Shown: positions 44,811-54,479, counted from the first letter of the stretch. The stretch is 64,000 bases of DNA from Clostridiaceae bacterium OM02-2AC (GCA_003481775.1 QULU01000003.1:1-64000), one strand, 5' to 3'. Made by a program: numbers and translations. The notes: a model not told the origin generated them from the sequence alone.

Positions 44811-45975
44811 ATAACGCCATCTTCAATATATCCATAATAATTTGTTTATTCAACGCCACATAATGTCCAACACAGTCTTCACCATTATGTGTGGCCCGAT
44901 TAGCCATCTCCTCAAAATGTGCATCATCGATTCCCATCTCATGCAAGGTGGTTTTCAGATGCAGCGACCGGAAAAATTCCTCCAGCCTCTCCGCAAGGAT
45001 ATAAGCCATATCTTCTTTTGTGTAAACAAATGGATCGACATCAAAAATTCTGCTAGCCAGCTGCGCCAGCTTATCCGGATGATGCGCAGCCATGTAGCGG
45101 GCCCATGCGATAGTTACAACAGCCATACCTTCTCCATGCGTAATTCCATACTGTGCACTCAGCTCGTGTTCAATACGGTGCGCCCCCCAATCGCTCTCTC
45201 TGCCGATATCCAGCAAATTATTGTGCGCGATAAAGGCGAGGCACTGTACCTCAGAACGCGCATGAATGTCATCCGGCTGCTCCATCAAACGGCGGGCATT
45301 CACCATGAGTGCCTGCATTGTGCCCTCCAGCATATAATCTGTCGTATCAACATGCTCCGTATTGGTGAAATAGCGCTCCAGCATATGAGAGAGAATATCC
45401 GCAATTCCAGCTGATGTTTGATAGGGTGGAAGCGTTCTGGTATACTCTGGATTCATGATAGCAAATTTCGGAATGATACAATCGTATTCAATACCGCATT
45501 TGTGCAGCCCATTGGAAATGATCGAACAGTTGGAGCATTCGGAGCCACTCGCAGGAATGGTGGTAATAACACCTATTGGTACAGCTGTTTCAGGAACGGC
45601 AGCATATTCAAAGAAATCCCACACATCATGCTCATAGGGGATCCCTGCGGCCACTGCCTTTGCTGTATCGATCGAGCTGCCTCCACCCACGGCAAGGACA
45701 AAATCAATCTTTTTTTCCTTTCCCAATGCAATCAGCTCACGTACAAGCTCGATTTTCGGATTCGGAACAACACCGCCCTCTTCATAGAAGGCGATGTCGC
45801 TTTGAACACAGGTATCACGAACAGCATCCCAGATACCAAGCTCTTTGATAAAATCTCCGCTGTATACCAGCAAAAGATTTGAAACATGAAATTCCCTGAA
45901 CAGATCAGGAAGCTGATCCAGTGCATGATCGCCAAACAGAATCCGTGCAGGATTGTGATACGTAAAATTTCTCAT
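44809..45975 (-). CDS. Iron-containing alcohol dehydrogenase
   Basis: 388 aa group III (BDH/YqhD-like) NAD(P)H-dependent dehydrogenase. GGGSSIDTAKA binds the cofactor. The metal ligands are in ADILSHMLERYF (Asp and His) and in the HRIEHELSAQYGITHGEG histidines. It follows the DeoR gene on the same strand after 18 bases, and its operon diverges from the methylthioribose-type genes. In a DHAP shunt an alcohol dehydrogenase would reduce the aldehyde released by the aldolase (methylthioacetaldehyde or acetaldehyde), which is the role inferred here. A general aldehyde reductase is also possible. Confidence 0.88.
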   Translation of the reverse strand: MRNFTYHNPARILFGDHALDQLPDLFREFHVSNLLLVYSGDFIKELGIWDAVRDTCVQSDIAFYEEGGVVPNPKIELVRELIALGKEKKIDFVLAVGGGSSIDTAKAVAAGIPYEHDVWDFFEYAAVPETAVPIGVITTIPASGSECSNCSIISNGLHKCGIEYDCIIPKFAIMNPEYTRTLPPYQTSAGIADILSHMLERYFTNTEHVDTTDYMLEGTMQALMVNARRLMEQPDDIHARSEVQCLAFIAHNNLLDIGRESDWGAHRIEHELSAQYGITHGEGMAVVTIAWARYMAAHHPDKLAQLASRIFDVDPFVYTKEDMAYILAERLEEFFRSLHLKTTLHEMGIDDAHFEEMANRATHNGEDCVGHYVALNKQIIMDILKMAL

Positions 45976-45993
45976 GATGTCCTCCTATCGTAT

Positions 45994-46761
45994 TTACGAA
46001 TAAATAATTTCGATAGATGACTTTCTGCAATACTCCTCCCATGTCTCACTCAGTGGTTGATCGGTTATCAGCAGGTCAACTGCTGCCAGTTCATAAAACA
46101 GGACGTCCGATATGGAATCAAACTTCGTATGATCGACAATCAGAACTTTATAGTGGGAATTTTCCAGCATATGCTTACGCACCTCTGCCTCATTCAGATT
46201 GTTATCGGAAAGGCCATGCTGCAGATGCAGTGCCGGACAGGAGATAAAGGAGATATCCGCAAAATTCTGCTTCAGCGTATCCGTTGTCCGATACCCGGTA
46301 AAGGATGCAGTTGCCCGATGAAGCTGTCCACCTAGACAAATCAGATTCACATTGGATGACTGTGAATTAAACAGAGAACTGATACGCAGCGAATTGGTGA
46401 TCAATGTAATACATTTTCCGGATGAGATAATTGCCTCCGCAAGCTTCAGACATGTCGTGCTGGAATCCAGCATAATGACAGAATGATCCTTGATGATATC
46501 CACCGCCTTGTCTGCCATCTGTTCCTTTTCACTGGCGAAGAATGATTCACGTAATTCAATCGGTACACCCTTGTCGTATTTATCCGGCAGATAGGCACCT
46601 CCATGTATCTTGTTGAGCTTACCAGCCGCTTCCATTTCCTTGATATCCCGGCGTATTGTCTCTTCTGAGCAATCCAGCACCTTACTCAGCTCGGAAACAA
46701 GAACACTGCCCTTTTCATGCAGCTCCTTTTCAATAAACAGCTGCCGTTCTAGCTTTAACAT
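45994..46761 (-). CDS. DeoR-family transcription regulator
   Basis: 255 aa. An N-terminal winged helix has the DeoR signature VSELSKVLDCSEETIRRDIKEME, followed by KIHGGAYL. The C-terminal DeoRC sensor has MLDSSTTCLKLAEAI and ITNSLRIS, and binds phosphosugars in this family. GAGGGAAG precedes the ATG. It lies first in an operon with the alcohol dehydrogenase and faces the NhaC-MtnK genes, so it probably controls both directions in response to a phosphorylated pentose intermediate. Confidence 0.9.
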   Translation of the reverse strand: MLKLERQLFIEKELHEKGSVLVSELSKVLDCSEETIRRDIKEMEAAGKLNKIHGGAYLPDKYDKGVPIELRESFFASEKEQMADKAVDIIKDHSVIMLDSSTTCLKLAEAIISSGKCITLITNSLRISSLFNSQSSNVNLICLGGQLHRATASFTGYRTTDTLKQNFADISFISCPALHLQHGLSDNNLNEAEVRKHMLENSHYKVLIVDHTKFDSISDVLFYELAAVDLLITDQPLSETWEEYCRKSSIEIIYS

Positions 46762-46799
46762 ACGTCTTCCCTCTTTCTTATCGTAATATTTCTATGAAT

Positions 46800-46828
46800 A
46801 TTATATAAGTTTATTTGGAAATGGTCAA
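46800..46828 (-). promoter_or_regulatory. Promoter of the DeoR-alcohol dehydrogenase operon
   Basis: On the minus strand, TTGACC (46828-46823) and TATAAT (46805-46800) are spaced by 17 bases. Confidence 0.8.
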
Positions 46829-46952
46829 TCATCCTCCTTCAAAATCCCATATTATCAAACAGAAAGTCACATCGACATCTATAATATAACAATATCCAAC
46901 ATAAAATGCAAGGATAACCACAGATAAAACAACAAAAAGTAACATAAAAGTG

Positions 46953-46981
46953 TTGACATGTGACTGAATATGTTGTATTTT
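46953..46981 (+). promoter_or_regulatory. Promoter of the NhaC-MtnK-aldolase operon
   Basis: TTGACA (46953-46958) and TATTTT (46976-46981) have a 17-base spacer. AACATAAAA occurs twice close upstream (about 46899 and 46941) and may belong to the DeoR operator. The leader to 47097 is about 110 bases with no recognised riboswitch. Confidence 0.65.
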
Positions 46982-47096
46982 CGTTGTAGGGGGTTTCATT
47001 TCGGTCAGAAAACAATATTTGAGAAGGGAGGGTAGCACAGGACAGCTGCCGAGGATGAAGCTACTTAAATAATCATGTGATACTTGAGGAGGTACT

Positions 47097-48428
47097 ATGA
47101 AAAATGAAAAGAAAGGCAGCTTTCTTGGATTGCTGCCGCTGATTGTATTCCTTGTTGCGTACATGGGTACGGGGCTAGGTACAGGAAGCTTTGACAACAT
47201 GCCGCTGATGACGGGAATCGCCATCGCATCCGGAGTCGCATTACTGTTAAACAAAAGAGATAAGAAAACACCATTTGAGGAAAAAATTGCATTGTACTGT
47301 AAAGGAGGCGGAGAAGAAACCCTGATTCTGATGGTTCTGATTTTCCTGCTAGCCGGAGCTTTCGGCGGAGTCGCAAAGGGAATGGGGGCCGTTGACTCTA
47401 TTGTAAATATGGGACTTACTATTCTTCCCGGAAATCTGATTCTGCCCGGAATCTTCCTGATCGGCTGTCTGTTGAGCTTCTCCATGGGAACATCCATGGG
47501 AACCGTTGCCGCACTCATGCCGATTGCAGTTGATATATCCAATAAAACGGGCATCAATGTCTGTCTGTTAGCCGGAGCCGTTGTCGGCGGTGCGATGTTT
47601 GGAGATAACCTTTCCTTTATATCCGATACGACGATTGCCGCAACGAGAACACAGGAGGTGTCCATGAAGGATAAATTCAAAGCGAATATACTCATGGTTC
47701 TGCCTGCCGTAGTCATCAATGTGATTCTGCTCGCTATCCAGTCAGGAGGCGATGTGAGTCTTGGAAATATCGGTTCCTTCAGCTTTGTGAACATAATTCC
47801 ATACATTTTGGTCATTGCCTTGTCCCTGGTCGGTTTAAATGTTGTAGTCGTGATGATTATCGGTATTTTATCCGGAGTGGTCATCGGATGCTTTAATGGC
47901 GGGTTTACCCTGATACAGTCGCTTACGATTATTCATGACGGTGCCATCGGTATGGAGGATATGGCACTGATCGCTGTCATGGTCGGCGGTATGGTAGAGC
48001 TGATGAAGCACTTTGGCGGTATGGATTTCCTGATGAATCAGCTGACCAAAGGGGCTAAATCATCCAAAGGCGGCGAGCTGTCTATTGCGGCTCTGGTAAG
48101 TCTTCTAGATATTGCGACTACCAACAATACGATATCGATTATCGCAGCCGGTCCGATTGCCAGAGATATAGCGGATAATTTCCATATCTCAAGATCGCGT
48201 GTCGCAAGTATTCTGGATCTGTTCTCCTCCGCATTCAACGGTCTGTTGCCATATGCCGGGCAGCTGCTGGTAGCCGGAGGTCTGGCGAATGTATCACCAA
48301 CCGCTATCATGGGCTATAACTGGTATTCCATGCTGATGATTGTCTTCGGAATCGTCTTTATCATTATCGGATTTCCGAAATTTAAGGATATCAGAACGAA
48401 AAAAGAACAAATTGAAACGGAAGCATAG
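47097..48428 (+). CDS. NhaC-family antiporter-type transporter
   Basis: 443 aa with about eleven membrane segments. The NhaC family pattern is visible in GAMFGDNLSFISDTTIAATRTQEV and in SLLDIATTNNTISIIAAGPIA. Family members exchange Na+/H+, but others (such as MetT) move small organic molecules. As first gene of a methylthioribose/deoxyribose-type operon it most likely imports the sugar or exports a product (inference). GAGGAGG precedes the ATG. Confidence 0.85.
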   Translation: MKNEKKGSFLGLLPLIVFLVAYMGTGLGTGSFDNMPLMTGIAIASGVALLLNKRDKKTPFEEKIALYCKGGGEETLILMVLIFLLAGAFGGVAKGMGAVDSIVNMGLTILPGNLILPGIFLIGCLLSFSMGTSMGTVAALMPIAVDISNKTGINVCLLAGAVVGGAMFGDNLSFISDTTIAATRTQEVSMKDKFKANILMVLPAVVINVILLAIQSGGDVSLGNIGSFSFVNIIPYILVIALSLVGLNVVVVMIIGILSGVVIGCFNGGFTLIQSLTIIHDGAIGMEDMALIAVMVGGMVELMKHFGGMDFLMNQLTKGAKSSKGGELSIAALVSLLDIATTNNTISIIAAGPIARDIADNFHISRSRVASILDLFSSAFNGLLPYAGQLLVAGGLANVSPTAIMGYNWYSMLMIVFGIVFIIIGFPKFKDIRTKKEQIETEA

Positions 48429-48452
48429 AACGAATATAAGGTGGAAATGTAT

Positions 48453-49658
48453 ATGAATAACTATGAGCATCACATGTTGCTGGATGTGGAGGAAGTAAAA
48501 TGCTATGTCACCTCCAAGCTGCAATACTTTCAAAAGGGTGAGGTGCTGCAGGCAGAGGAAATCGGTGATGGAAACATCAATTATGTTTTCCGTGTATGGA
48601 ATCCGGATAGTGGAAAATCCATCATCATAAAGCAGGCAGATAAATACCTGCGCTCATCCGGAAGAGCGCTGGATGTATACCGTAATAAGATTGAAGCGGA
48701 GATTCTCAAACTGGAGGGGATGCTGGCAGAGGGCTTTGTACCAAAGGTTTATGCCTATGATGAAGTAATGTGCGTGCTGGCAATGGAGGATATCTCGGCC
48801 TATAAAAATATGAGGAAAGAGCTGATGGAAGGTCGAGTCTTTCCCCACTTTGCAGAAAATATTGCAGAATTTCTGGCACGGACACTTCTGCCGACAACAG
48901 ATTTGGTGCTGGATCGGGCAGTGAAAAAAGATAATGTCAAGCTCTTTCTGAATAAGGAGCTGTGTGATATTACCGAAGATCTTGTGCTTACAGAGCCATA
49001 TGATAATTACAAGAATCGTAATATCGTATTACCGGAGAATGAGGAGTTTGTGAAAGAATTTTTATATGAGAATGAACTGCTGAAAGCCGATGTTGCCCAG
49101 CTGAGAGATCGTTTTATGAACCATGCGCAGGCACTGGTGCATGGAGACCTGCATTCCGGATCCATCTTCATCAATGAGCATGGAATAAAAATCATTGATC
49201 CGGAGTTTGCATTTTACGGACCAATGGGATATGACATCGGAAATGTGATTGGCAATCTCTTCTTCGCCTGGGCGAGAATACAATTCATAGAACCGCAGCA
49301 TACAGAATTTCTCACCTGGTGTTGCCATGCCGTGGCAGATACGATTGATCTGACCATGGAAAAGCTGCCGAAGGTTTATGAACAATGTGTGGAATGTCCG
49401 CTGTATCGTACAAAGGAATTTAAACAGCACTATCTCAGAGAAATCATGAACGATTCCCTTGGCTATGCTGGTACGGAAATTATTCGCAGGGTTGTGGGTG
49501 ATTCCAAGGTTATGGAGGTCACCTCGATCAAAGAGATAGATAAGCGTGTAGCCTTTGAACGTGCATTACTGAAAATGGGAATCTGGCTGATACGGAATCG
49601 AAAGGTGATTTGTGAGGGAATGGAAGTAAGTGAACAATTTAAAATGATTTGTTCATAG
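48453..49658 (+). CDS. mtnK: S-methyl-5-thioribose kinase
   Basis: 401 aa kinase of the protein-kinase-like fold that phosphorylates C1 of methylthioribose, and in some species 5-deoxyribose. The catalytic motif VHGDLHSGSIFI and the metal motif KIIDPEFAFYGPMGYDIGNVIGN match MtnK closely. EEIGDGNINYVFRV is the nucleotide loop. The ATG at 48453 is preferred because AAGGTGG ends 8 bases upstream; GTG and ATG starts at 48441 and 48447 are too close. 24 bases after the transporter gene. A 203-base gap before the next gene has hairpin-prone GC-rich sequence. Confidence 0.92.
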   Translation: MNNYEHHMLLDVEEVKCYVTSKLQYFQKGEVLQAEEIGDGNINYVFRVWNPDSGKSIIIKQADKYLRSSGRALDVYRNKIEAEILKLEGMLAEGFVPKVYAYDEVMCVLAMEDISAYKNMRKELMEGRVFPHFAENIAEFLARTLLPTTDLVLDRAVKKDNVKLFLNKELCDITEDLVLTEPYDNYKNRNIVLPENEEFVKEFLYENELLKADVAQLRDRFMNHAQALVHGDLHSGSIFINEHGIKIIDPEFAFYGPMGYDIGNVIGNLFFAWARIQFIEPQHTEFLTWCCHAVADTIDLTMEKLPKVYEQCVECPLYRTKEFKQHYLREIMNDSLGYAGTEIIRRVVGDSKVMEVTSIKEIDKRVAFERALLKMGIWLIRNRKVICEGMEVSEQFKMICS

Positions 49659-49861
49659 AGCAGATGATTTTGAGAGATTGTGTGTATTGCTTTGGGCATA
49701 TACGGTGCAACAGAACATCCACACGTTCTCTGCATGCAGGCATGCCTGTGTTTGCTTTATAAAGTAAGGAGCTTAGTACAGCACGCTGATGAGATAGATA
49801 GAGGGCGCTGCATGCTGCGCGCTATGAGGGGATAACAACGATAAGGAAGGAAGCTGATACA

Positions 49862-50914
49862 ATGGAAAGACAGGATAAGGGGCTTGCATATCTGCTGCAA
49901 TATGAGCATGTGGCATGGTTTGAAAACGGTATGGTTCGTATACTGGATCGAAGAATTTATCCGAGTGTTATCCGCTATGTGGAATGTAAGGATTATCGGG
50001 AGGTCGTTCAGGCGATACGGGACATGGTGACGCAAAGTGCCGGGCCGTATACGGCAGCCGGTATGGGGATGGCACTGGCGGCGTGGCAGATACGAAATGC
50101 AGACCAGAGGGAGCAGAAGGAATTTCTGAAGACTGCAGCTGAGGATATCGCTACAGCCAGAATTACGACTGCGAACCGCTACCGTGTCATAACAAACGGA
50201 TGCCTGCAGGCAGCCTATGCGGCAATCGATCGGGGGGAGAATGCGGTAGAGGCCATCATACAAAGAACACTGGATTCATTGAATCGCAGATATGCGACAA
50301 TGGAAAAGGTAGCGGAATATCTGGTTGATCAGATACCGGAGGGTGGCCGTGTGCTGACACAGTGCTTTGGAGAAACGATTGTAGGTATGATGTGTCGCGT
50401 TGCACAACGCAGAAACCGACTGGTGGAATTTTATCATGCGGAAACAAGACCCTACCTGCAGGGTGCTCGGCTGACCTCCAGTGTATGTCATGAAATGGGC
50501 TTCTCCTCAACGGTGCTTACCGATAATATGGTTGCCTATGCAATGGAAACCAAGGGGATATCCCTGTTTACCTCTGCAGCAGATACGATTGCCAGAGACG
50601 GACATATTGCAAATAAAGTCGGAACCATGCAGATTGCAATTCTGGCAAAATATTTCCATATCCCGTATTTTGTGACAGGTATACCGGATGCAGATAAGCG
50701 CAGCAAAGCGGATATCATAATCGAGGAACGCGATCCGCAGCAGGTACTCTGTTATCGCGGTATCAACAATACCCTGCCCGGTGTTAAAGCGATTTATCCA
50801 TCCTTTGACATCACTCCACCCTATCTGATTGATGGTGTTATAACAGATAAGGGTGTATATAGTGCATACGATGTTGCAGCTTATTTTGATGAAGCTGTAT
50901 CGCAGTTTTATTGA
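49862..50914 (+). CDS. MtnA-like aldose-ketose (5-S-methylribose-1-phosphate) isomerase
   Basis: 350 aa of the eIF2B-alpha/MtnA family, which turns methylthioribose-1-P into the ribulose-1-P form. The likely catalytic Cys168 is in TQCFGETIVG and Asp221 in LTDNMVAYAM, with ADTIARDGHIANKVGT after it. The usual THCNTGALAT is changed to TQCFGETIVG, so this is a divergent relative, perhaps tuned to 5-deoxyribose-1-P. Comes after mtnK, before the dehydrogenase (15-base gap). Confidence 0.85.
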   Translation: MERQDKGLAYLLQYEHVAWFENGMVRILDRRIYPSVIRYVECKDYREVVQAIRDMVTQSAGPYTAAGMGMALAAWQIRNADQREQKEFLKTAAEDIATARITTANRYRVITNGCLQAAYAAIDRGENAVEAIIQRTLDSLNRRYATMEKVAEYLVDQIPEGGRVLTQCFGETIVGMMCRVAQRRNRLVEFYHAETRPYLQGARLTSSVCHEMGFSSTVLTDNMVAYAMETKGISLFTSAADTIARDGHIANKVGTMQIAILAKYFHIPYFVTGIPDADKRSKADIIIEERDPQQVLCYRGINNTLPGVKAIYPSFDITPPYLIDGVITDKGVYSAYDVAAYFDEAVSQFY

Positions 50915-50929
50915 TAAGGAGGTCGGTTT

Positions 50930-51919
50930 ATGAAGGTTTACGTACGTGCTCCCATGTCTGAAAGCAGACTGCAGGAGCTGCAGGAGCTGTTTGAAGAGGT
51001 GGTATATGATCCATGGAATAAAACAGGAGAACGCTTTTATGAAAAAGAAATGCTGGAGGCGCTGAAAACGGTACAGCCGGATATTTTGATTACGGAGCTG
51101 GATCGCATCACGGAAGCTGTTTTATCCAACTATAAAGGACTAAAGGTGATTGGTGACTGCCGTGCAAATCCAGCAAATATTGATGTAGAGGCATGTAGCG
51201 CCCATGGAATACCGGTTTTGTGTACTCCGGCCCGCAATGCAACAGCTGTAGCGGAAATGCTGGTGGGGATGCTGATCGCCTATATGCGCAAGCTGCTTCC
51301 TGCAACTGCATGGATCAGGGACGGACAATGGATAGAAGGAACAACACCGTATTATACATGGATGGGGAATGAGCTACATGGCAAACACGTTGGTTTTGTC
51401 GGCTTTGGAGCTGTGGGGAAAGCGGCTGCACACCTGCTGGATGCATTCGGGTGCAGTATCAGCTATTACGATCCATATGTCAATGATACGCCATATACAA
51501 AATGTGAGCTACAGGAGCTGTTTGCCACATGTGATATCATTTCCATTCATCTGCCGGTACTGCCTGCTACAGAGAAGCTGATTTCAAGAGACTTGCTGTA
51601 TACGATGAAATCGGATGCTGTTTTTGTGAATACCGCAAGAAGTGCTGTCGTAGATATGGAAGCATTACAGGACATTGCTAAAGAGAAACGCATTAAGGGA
51701 ATTCTTCTGGATGTGCTGAACAGCGAGCCGCCATTGTCAGATGATTTGAAAATTATAGAAAATGACAACGTTCTGTTGACACCGCATATCTGTGGAGCAA
51801 CCTATGAAGTTACAGACCATCAGTCGGATATCATCACGGAGCGCTTAAAGGCCTGGAAAAAACAGGAGCAGCTGGAGCGGATCGTATACAATTATCACTC
51901 CCTGAAGATGCCGTTATGA
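50930..51919 (+). CDS. D-isomer-specific 2-hydroxyacid dehydrogenase family protein
   Basis: 329 aa. A Rossmann NAD motif VGFVGFGAVGKAAAHLLDAFG at about 152-172, the catalytic region NTARSAVVDMEAL, the Glu in VLNSEPPLSDD, and the late His in LTPHICGATYEVT match the PGDH/lactate dehydrogenase group. An AAGGAGG site precedes the start, and the end overlaps the FGGY kinase by 4 bases. Its place in a methylthioribose/deoxyribose cluster is unusual; it may handle a hydroxyacid side product or a different substrate. Confidence 0.88.
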   Translation: MKVYVRAPMSESRLQELQELFEEVVYDPWNKTGERFYEKEMLEALKTVQPDILITELDRITEAVLSNYKGLKVIGDCRANPANIDVEACSAHGIPVLCTPARNATAVAEMLVGMLIAYMRKLLPATAWIRDGQWIEGTTPYYTWMGNELHGKHVGFVGFGAVGKAAAHLLDAFGCSISYYDPYVNDTPYTKCELQELFATCDIISIHLPVLPATEKLISRDLLYTMKSDAVFVNTARSAVVDMEALQDIAKEKRIKGILLDVLNSEPPLSDDLKIIENDNVLLTPHICGATYEVTDHQSDIITERLKAWKKQEQLERIVYNYHSLKMPL

Positions 51920-53352
51920 AGCATTACATGATCGTGGATATTGGAACCGGTAATTCAAGAGTAGCTCTGGTTCGTGAGGATGGCGTGTTGATTTGCGTGA
52001 AAACCTTTGAAAATATCTATTATATTGATGATGCATATGAGGATGCGCAGTATTTTGACCCTTCGTATTGGAAGCGTAACATCTTAGGGCTTTGTCGGGA
52101 AATCATCGGTATGTATCCAAATATCAAGATCGATGCCATATCCTCCTCCGGCGCCAGAGAAAGCATAGTCCTCATCAATCGGAAACAGGAAGACTTCTAT
52201 GGACTTCCCAATATTGATAACCGGGGTAGAGCGTGGATGGCAGAGATAGAGAAGGACGGGATCTATGAGAAAACAGGGCGCTGGGTTACAGAGGATTTTC
52301 CTGCCGCCAAGCTTATGGGCCTGTCGAAACGCAGAAAAGAAATTTTCGATCAGGTACAAACCTTTACAAGTCTGAGCGAATGGATTGGCTATGTTTTATG
52401 TGGAAAGCTCGCCATCGAGCCTTCGCAGGCTTGTGAAACACAGCTGTATGATATCGGTACCCAGCAATGGAGCGAAGAGCTGATCAAGCGGTTCAAGCTG
52501 GAGCAGCTTACGATGCCGCCCCTGCTGCATGCCGGCTCTCTTCTGGGGCTTGTCAAGGAGGATATGAAGGAGCAGCTTAAGATCGCCTATGACATTCCCT
52601 TTCTTGTAGGTGGGGCAGATACGCAGGTGGCAGTGCTGGGAGCCGGTATGCAGGAAGGGGATATTGCTGTTGTATCAGGAACAACGTCTCCGGTGGTGAC
52701 GCTGAGAACAGAACGATACTGTGATCCGCAGGAGCGCTGCTGGACGGATTCCTGGTTAAAGGGAAGCATGTATCAGATGGAAACAAATCCCGGTGTAACA
52801 GGATTGAACTATCAGCGCATACGAAATCTGCTCTTTGACGGTGTGAGCTATGAGGATCTGGAGGCAGCTTTGAAGGAAGTAACCAGCATAAAATGCACCG
52901 CATCCTTTTCCTCTCTGGATTTTGAACACGCCTGTGGCTATAAAAACGGCGGCTTCTTCATGCGCCCGCCATTCCGCGCCGATTTGCATCGAATAGATCT
53001 AGCATGGGCGCTGGTGGGAGATATCGCCTGCTCTATTTCTTATCAGTATCGACAGCTGCTGCAGATGCTGCCGATACAGCATGATAAGATTCTGGGCTGC
53101 GGTGGCGGTTTTCAATCGGATATGCTGTGTCAGCATCTCAGCGATCTGACGCAGAAGGCTCTGGTACTGCCGGATCATTTCCATCAGGCATCTATTATGG
53201 GCTGTGTGTCTGTATGCAATTCTTATTGGAATATTCATACAGACACAAATGAGCGTTCATACAAAATCTATAAACCGCAAAAGGGATCGCTCATACAGGA
53301 GTATTATGAAATATGGAAAACAAATCGAGATAGAGTGAATACGACGGTATAA
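51916..53352 (+). CDS. FGGY carbohydrate kinase, LsrK-like
   Basis: 478 aa. The N-terminal phosphate loop is VDIGTGNSRVAL. The pattern SSSGARESIVLIN, NIDNRGRAW, SEWIGYVLCGKLAIEPSQA and VGGADTQVAVLGAGM parallels LsrK (autoinducer-2 kinase) more closely than glycerol or xylulose kinases. A GCGGGFQSDM motif closes the ATP site. The operon thus has two sugar kinases of different folds. The substrate may be a linear or deoxy sugar; AI-2 processing is possible but no lsr transport genes are nearby. Confidence 0.87.
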   Translation: MKHYMIVDIGTGNSRVALVREDGVLICVKTFENIYYIDDAYEDAQYFDPSYWKRNILGLCREIIGMYPNIKIDAISSSGARESIVLINRKQEDFYGLPNIDNRGRAWMAEIEKDGIYEKTGRWVTEDFPAAKLMGLSKRRKEIFDQVQTFTSLSEWIGYVLCGKLAIEPSQACETQLYDIGTQQWSEELIKRFKLEQLTMPPLLHAGSLLGLVKEDMKEQLKIAYDIPFLVGGADTQVAVLGAGMQEGDIAVVSGTTSPVVTLRTERYCDPQERCWTDSWLKGSMYQMETNPGVTGLNYQRIRNLLFDGVSYEDLEAALKEVTSIKCTASFSSLDFEHACGYKNGGFFMRPPFRADLHRIDLAWALVGDIACSISYQYRQLLQMLPIQHDKILGCGGGFQSDMLCQHLSDLTQKALVLPDHFHQASIMGCVSVCNSYWNIHTDTNERSYKIYKPQKGSLIQEYYEIWKTNRDRVNTTV

Positions 53353-53367
53353 GGAGGAAAACGAAGT

Positions 53368-54042
53368 ATGTTAATGGAAAAAGAACGACAGGAAATTGTA
53401 GATTACGGGAAGAAAATGAGCTCTGCCGGTTTGTCGAAAGGAACATCAGGCAATATCAGCGCCTATGATCCTGTGTGTGGTTATATGGCGATTTCACCAT
53501 CCGGATTGGATTATTTTGAAACCGCTGCCGAGGATATTGTCATTCTGGATTTGAATGGAAACCTTATAGAGGGAAGCCGGAAGCCATCCAGTGAGCATGC
53601 ACTGCATGCGACAATTTATAAGCTTCATCCGGATGCGCGAGGTGTGGTGCATGCACATTCTACCTACTGCACAACCTTTGCATGTTTGAAGCAGCCAATT
53701 GAAGCTGTACATTATCTGCTTGCTGGAGCGCAAACATCTTGTGTACCCTGTGCTGATTATGCAACCTACGGCACAGAGGCGCTGGCGGAAAAGGTGAGTG
53801 AAGCAACGGGGGAAGGACTGGCGATGCTGCTGGCAAATCATGGTATGGTGGCCTATGGCCCCTCTTTATCAAAAGCCTTCAACGTTGCGGAAAACGTGGA
53901 GTGGGTTGCGGAAATTCAATGGCGTACCATGTGTGTTGGAAAACCGGCGGTCCTGAGTAAAGAGGAAATTGATGTCGTGATCGAAAGCTTCAAGACATAT
54001 GGGCAGGTAGAAGAAGGAGCGACAGGCAAGGGCGGATATTAA
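53368..54042 (+). CDS. Class II aldolase (FucA/Ald2-like)
   Basis: 224 aa zinc aldolase. SKGTSGNISAYD binds phosphate, SSEHALHATIY holds the catalytic Glu region, HAHS and the later NHGMVAYG His supply the zinc ligands. Fuculose-1-P and methylthioribulose-1-P/5-deoxyribulose-1-P aldolases share this plan; with mtnK and mtnA genes upstream the second role is favoured, giving DHAP plus an aldehyde. AAGGAGG precedes the start. Last gene of the operon. Confidence 0.88.
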   Translation: MLMEKERQEIVDYGKKMSSAGLSKGTSGNISAYDPVCGYMAISPSGLDYFETAAEDIVILDLNGNLIEGSRKPSSEHALHATIYKLHPDARGVVHAHSTYCTTFACLKQPIEAVHYLLAGAQTSCVPCADYATYGTEALAEKVSEATGEGLAMLLANHGMVAYGPSLSKAFNVAENVEWVAEIQWRTMCVGKPAVLSKEEIDVVIESFKTYGQVEEGATGKGGY

Positions 54043-54133
54043 ATGGCACATATCATATATATGGAAAGCATTTAAAATGCATATAGCAACTAGTTCATAA
54101 AAAATGGGTAACCGCAAACTTGGAAAAGCAAAA

Positions 54134-54179
54134 GGGATTGATTTCATTATTTGAATAGGAAATTGATCTCTTTTTTTTT
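54134..54179 (+). terminator. Terminator of the NhaC-aldolase operon
   Basis: GGGATTGATTTC (54134-54145) pairs with GAAATTGATCTC (54159-54170) using three wobbles, followed by nine T. Confidence 0.7.
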
Positions 54180-54330
54180 GCTGTAACGATGAAATCTGTA
54201 GGGGGATATCGATGGGGAGTATCTTTTGTATGTTAAAATTTCTGGAAGGATTCTCTGACGGCTTGTTTAAAGTGGGACTATAGAAAATGCATTCCTGTTT
54301 CATAAACGTGAAAATAATCTATAAATTTTC

Positions 54331-54361
54331 TTGCGATTTCATTTTTTACATATGTTATAAT
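54331..54361 (+). promoter_or_regulatory. Promoter of the YitT-family gene
   Basis: Extended -10 TGTTATAAT ends at 54361, with TTGCGA at 54331-54336 (19-base spacer). The 54180-54330 stretch shows nothing recognisable. The leader is about 110 bases. Confidence 0.6.
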
Positions 54362-54479
54362 TTCGGGTAGCGAACATAGGAAAAGCTCGCAACAGGAATA
54401 TAAGCGGATATTGCACAGATACTGTATAGAGGTATCCAATCTATAAAATATAGGAAAGCAGGAAAGCGAGGCATGGCAT

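Noticed and set aside
46829..47884. Minus-strand open frame of about 350 codons opposite the NhaC-type transporter
   Set aside because: Its translation is Pro/Ile/Thr-rich without motifs, while the plus strand encodes a clear membrane protein. The long open frame is an antisense by-product of hydrophobic codons.
49739..49825. GC-rich inverted sequences (TGCATGC blocks) between mtnK and the MtnA-like gene, considered as a terminator or riboswitch
   Set aside because: Several short palindromes can form but none has a T tract or matches a riboswitch class I know.
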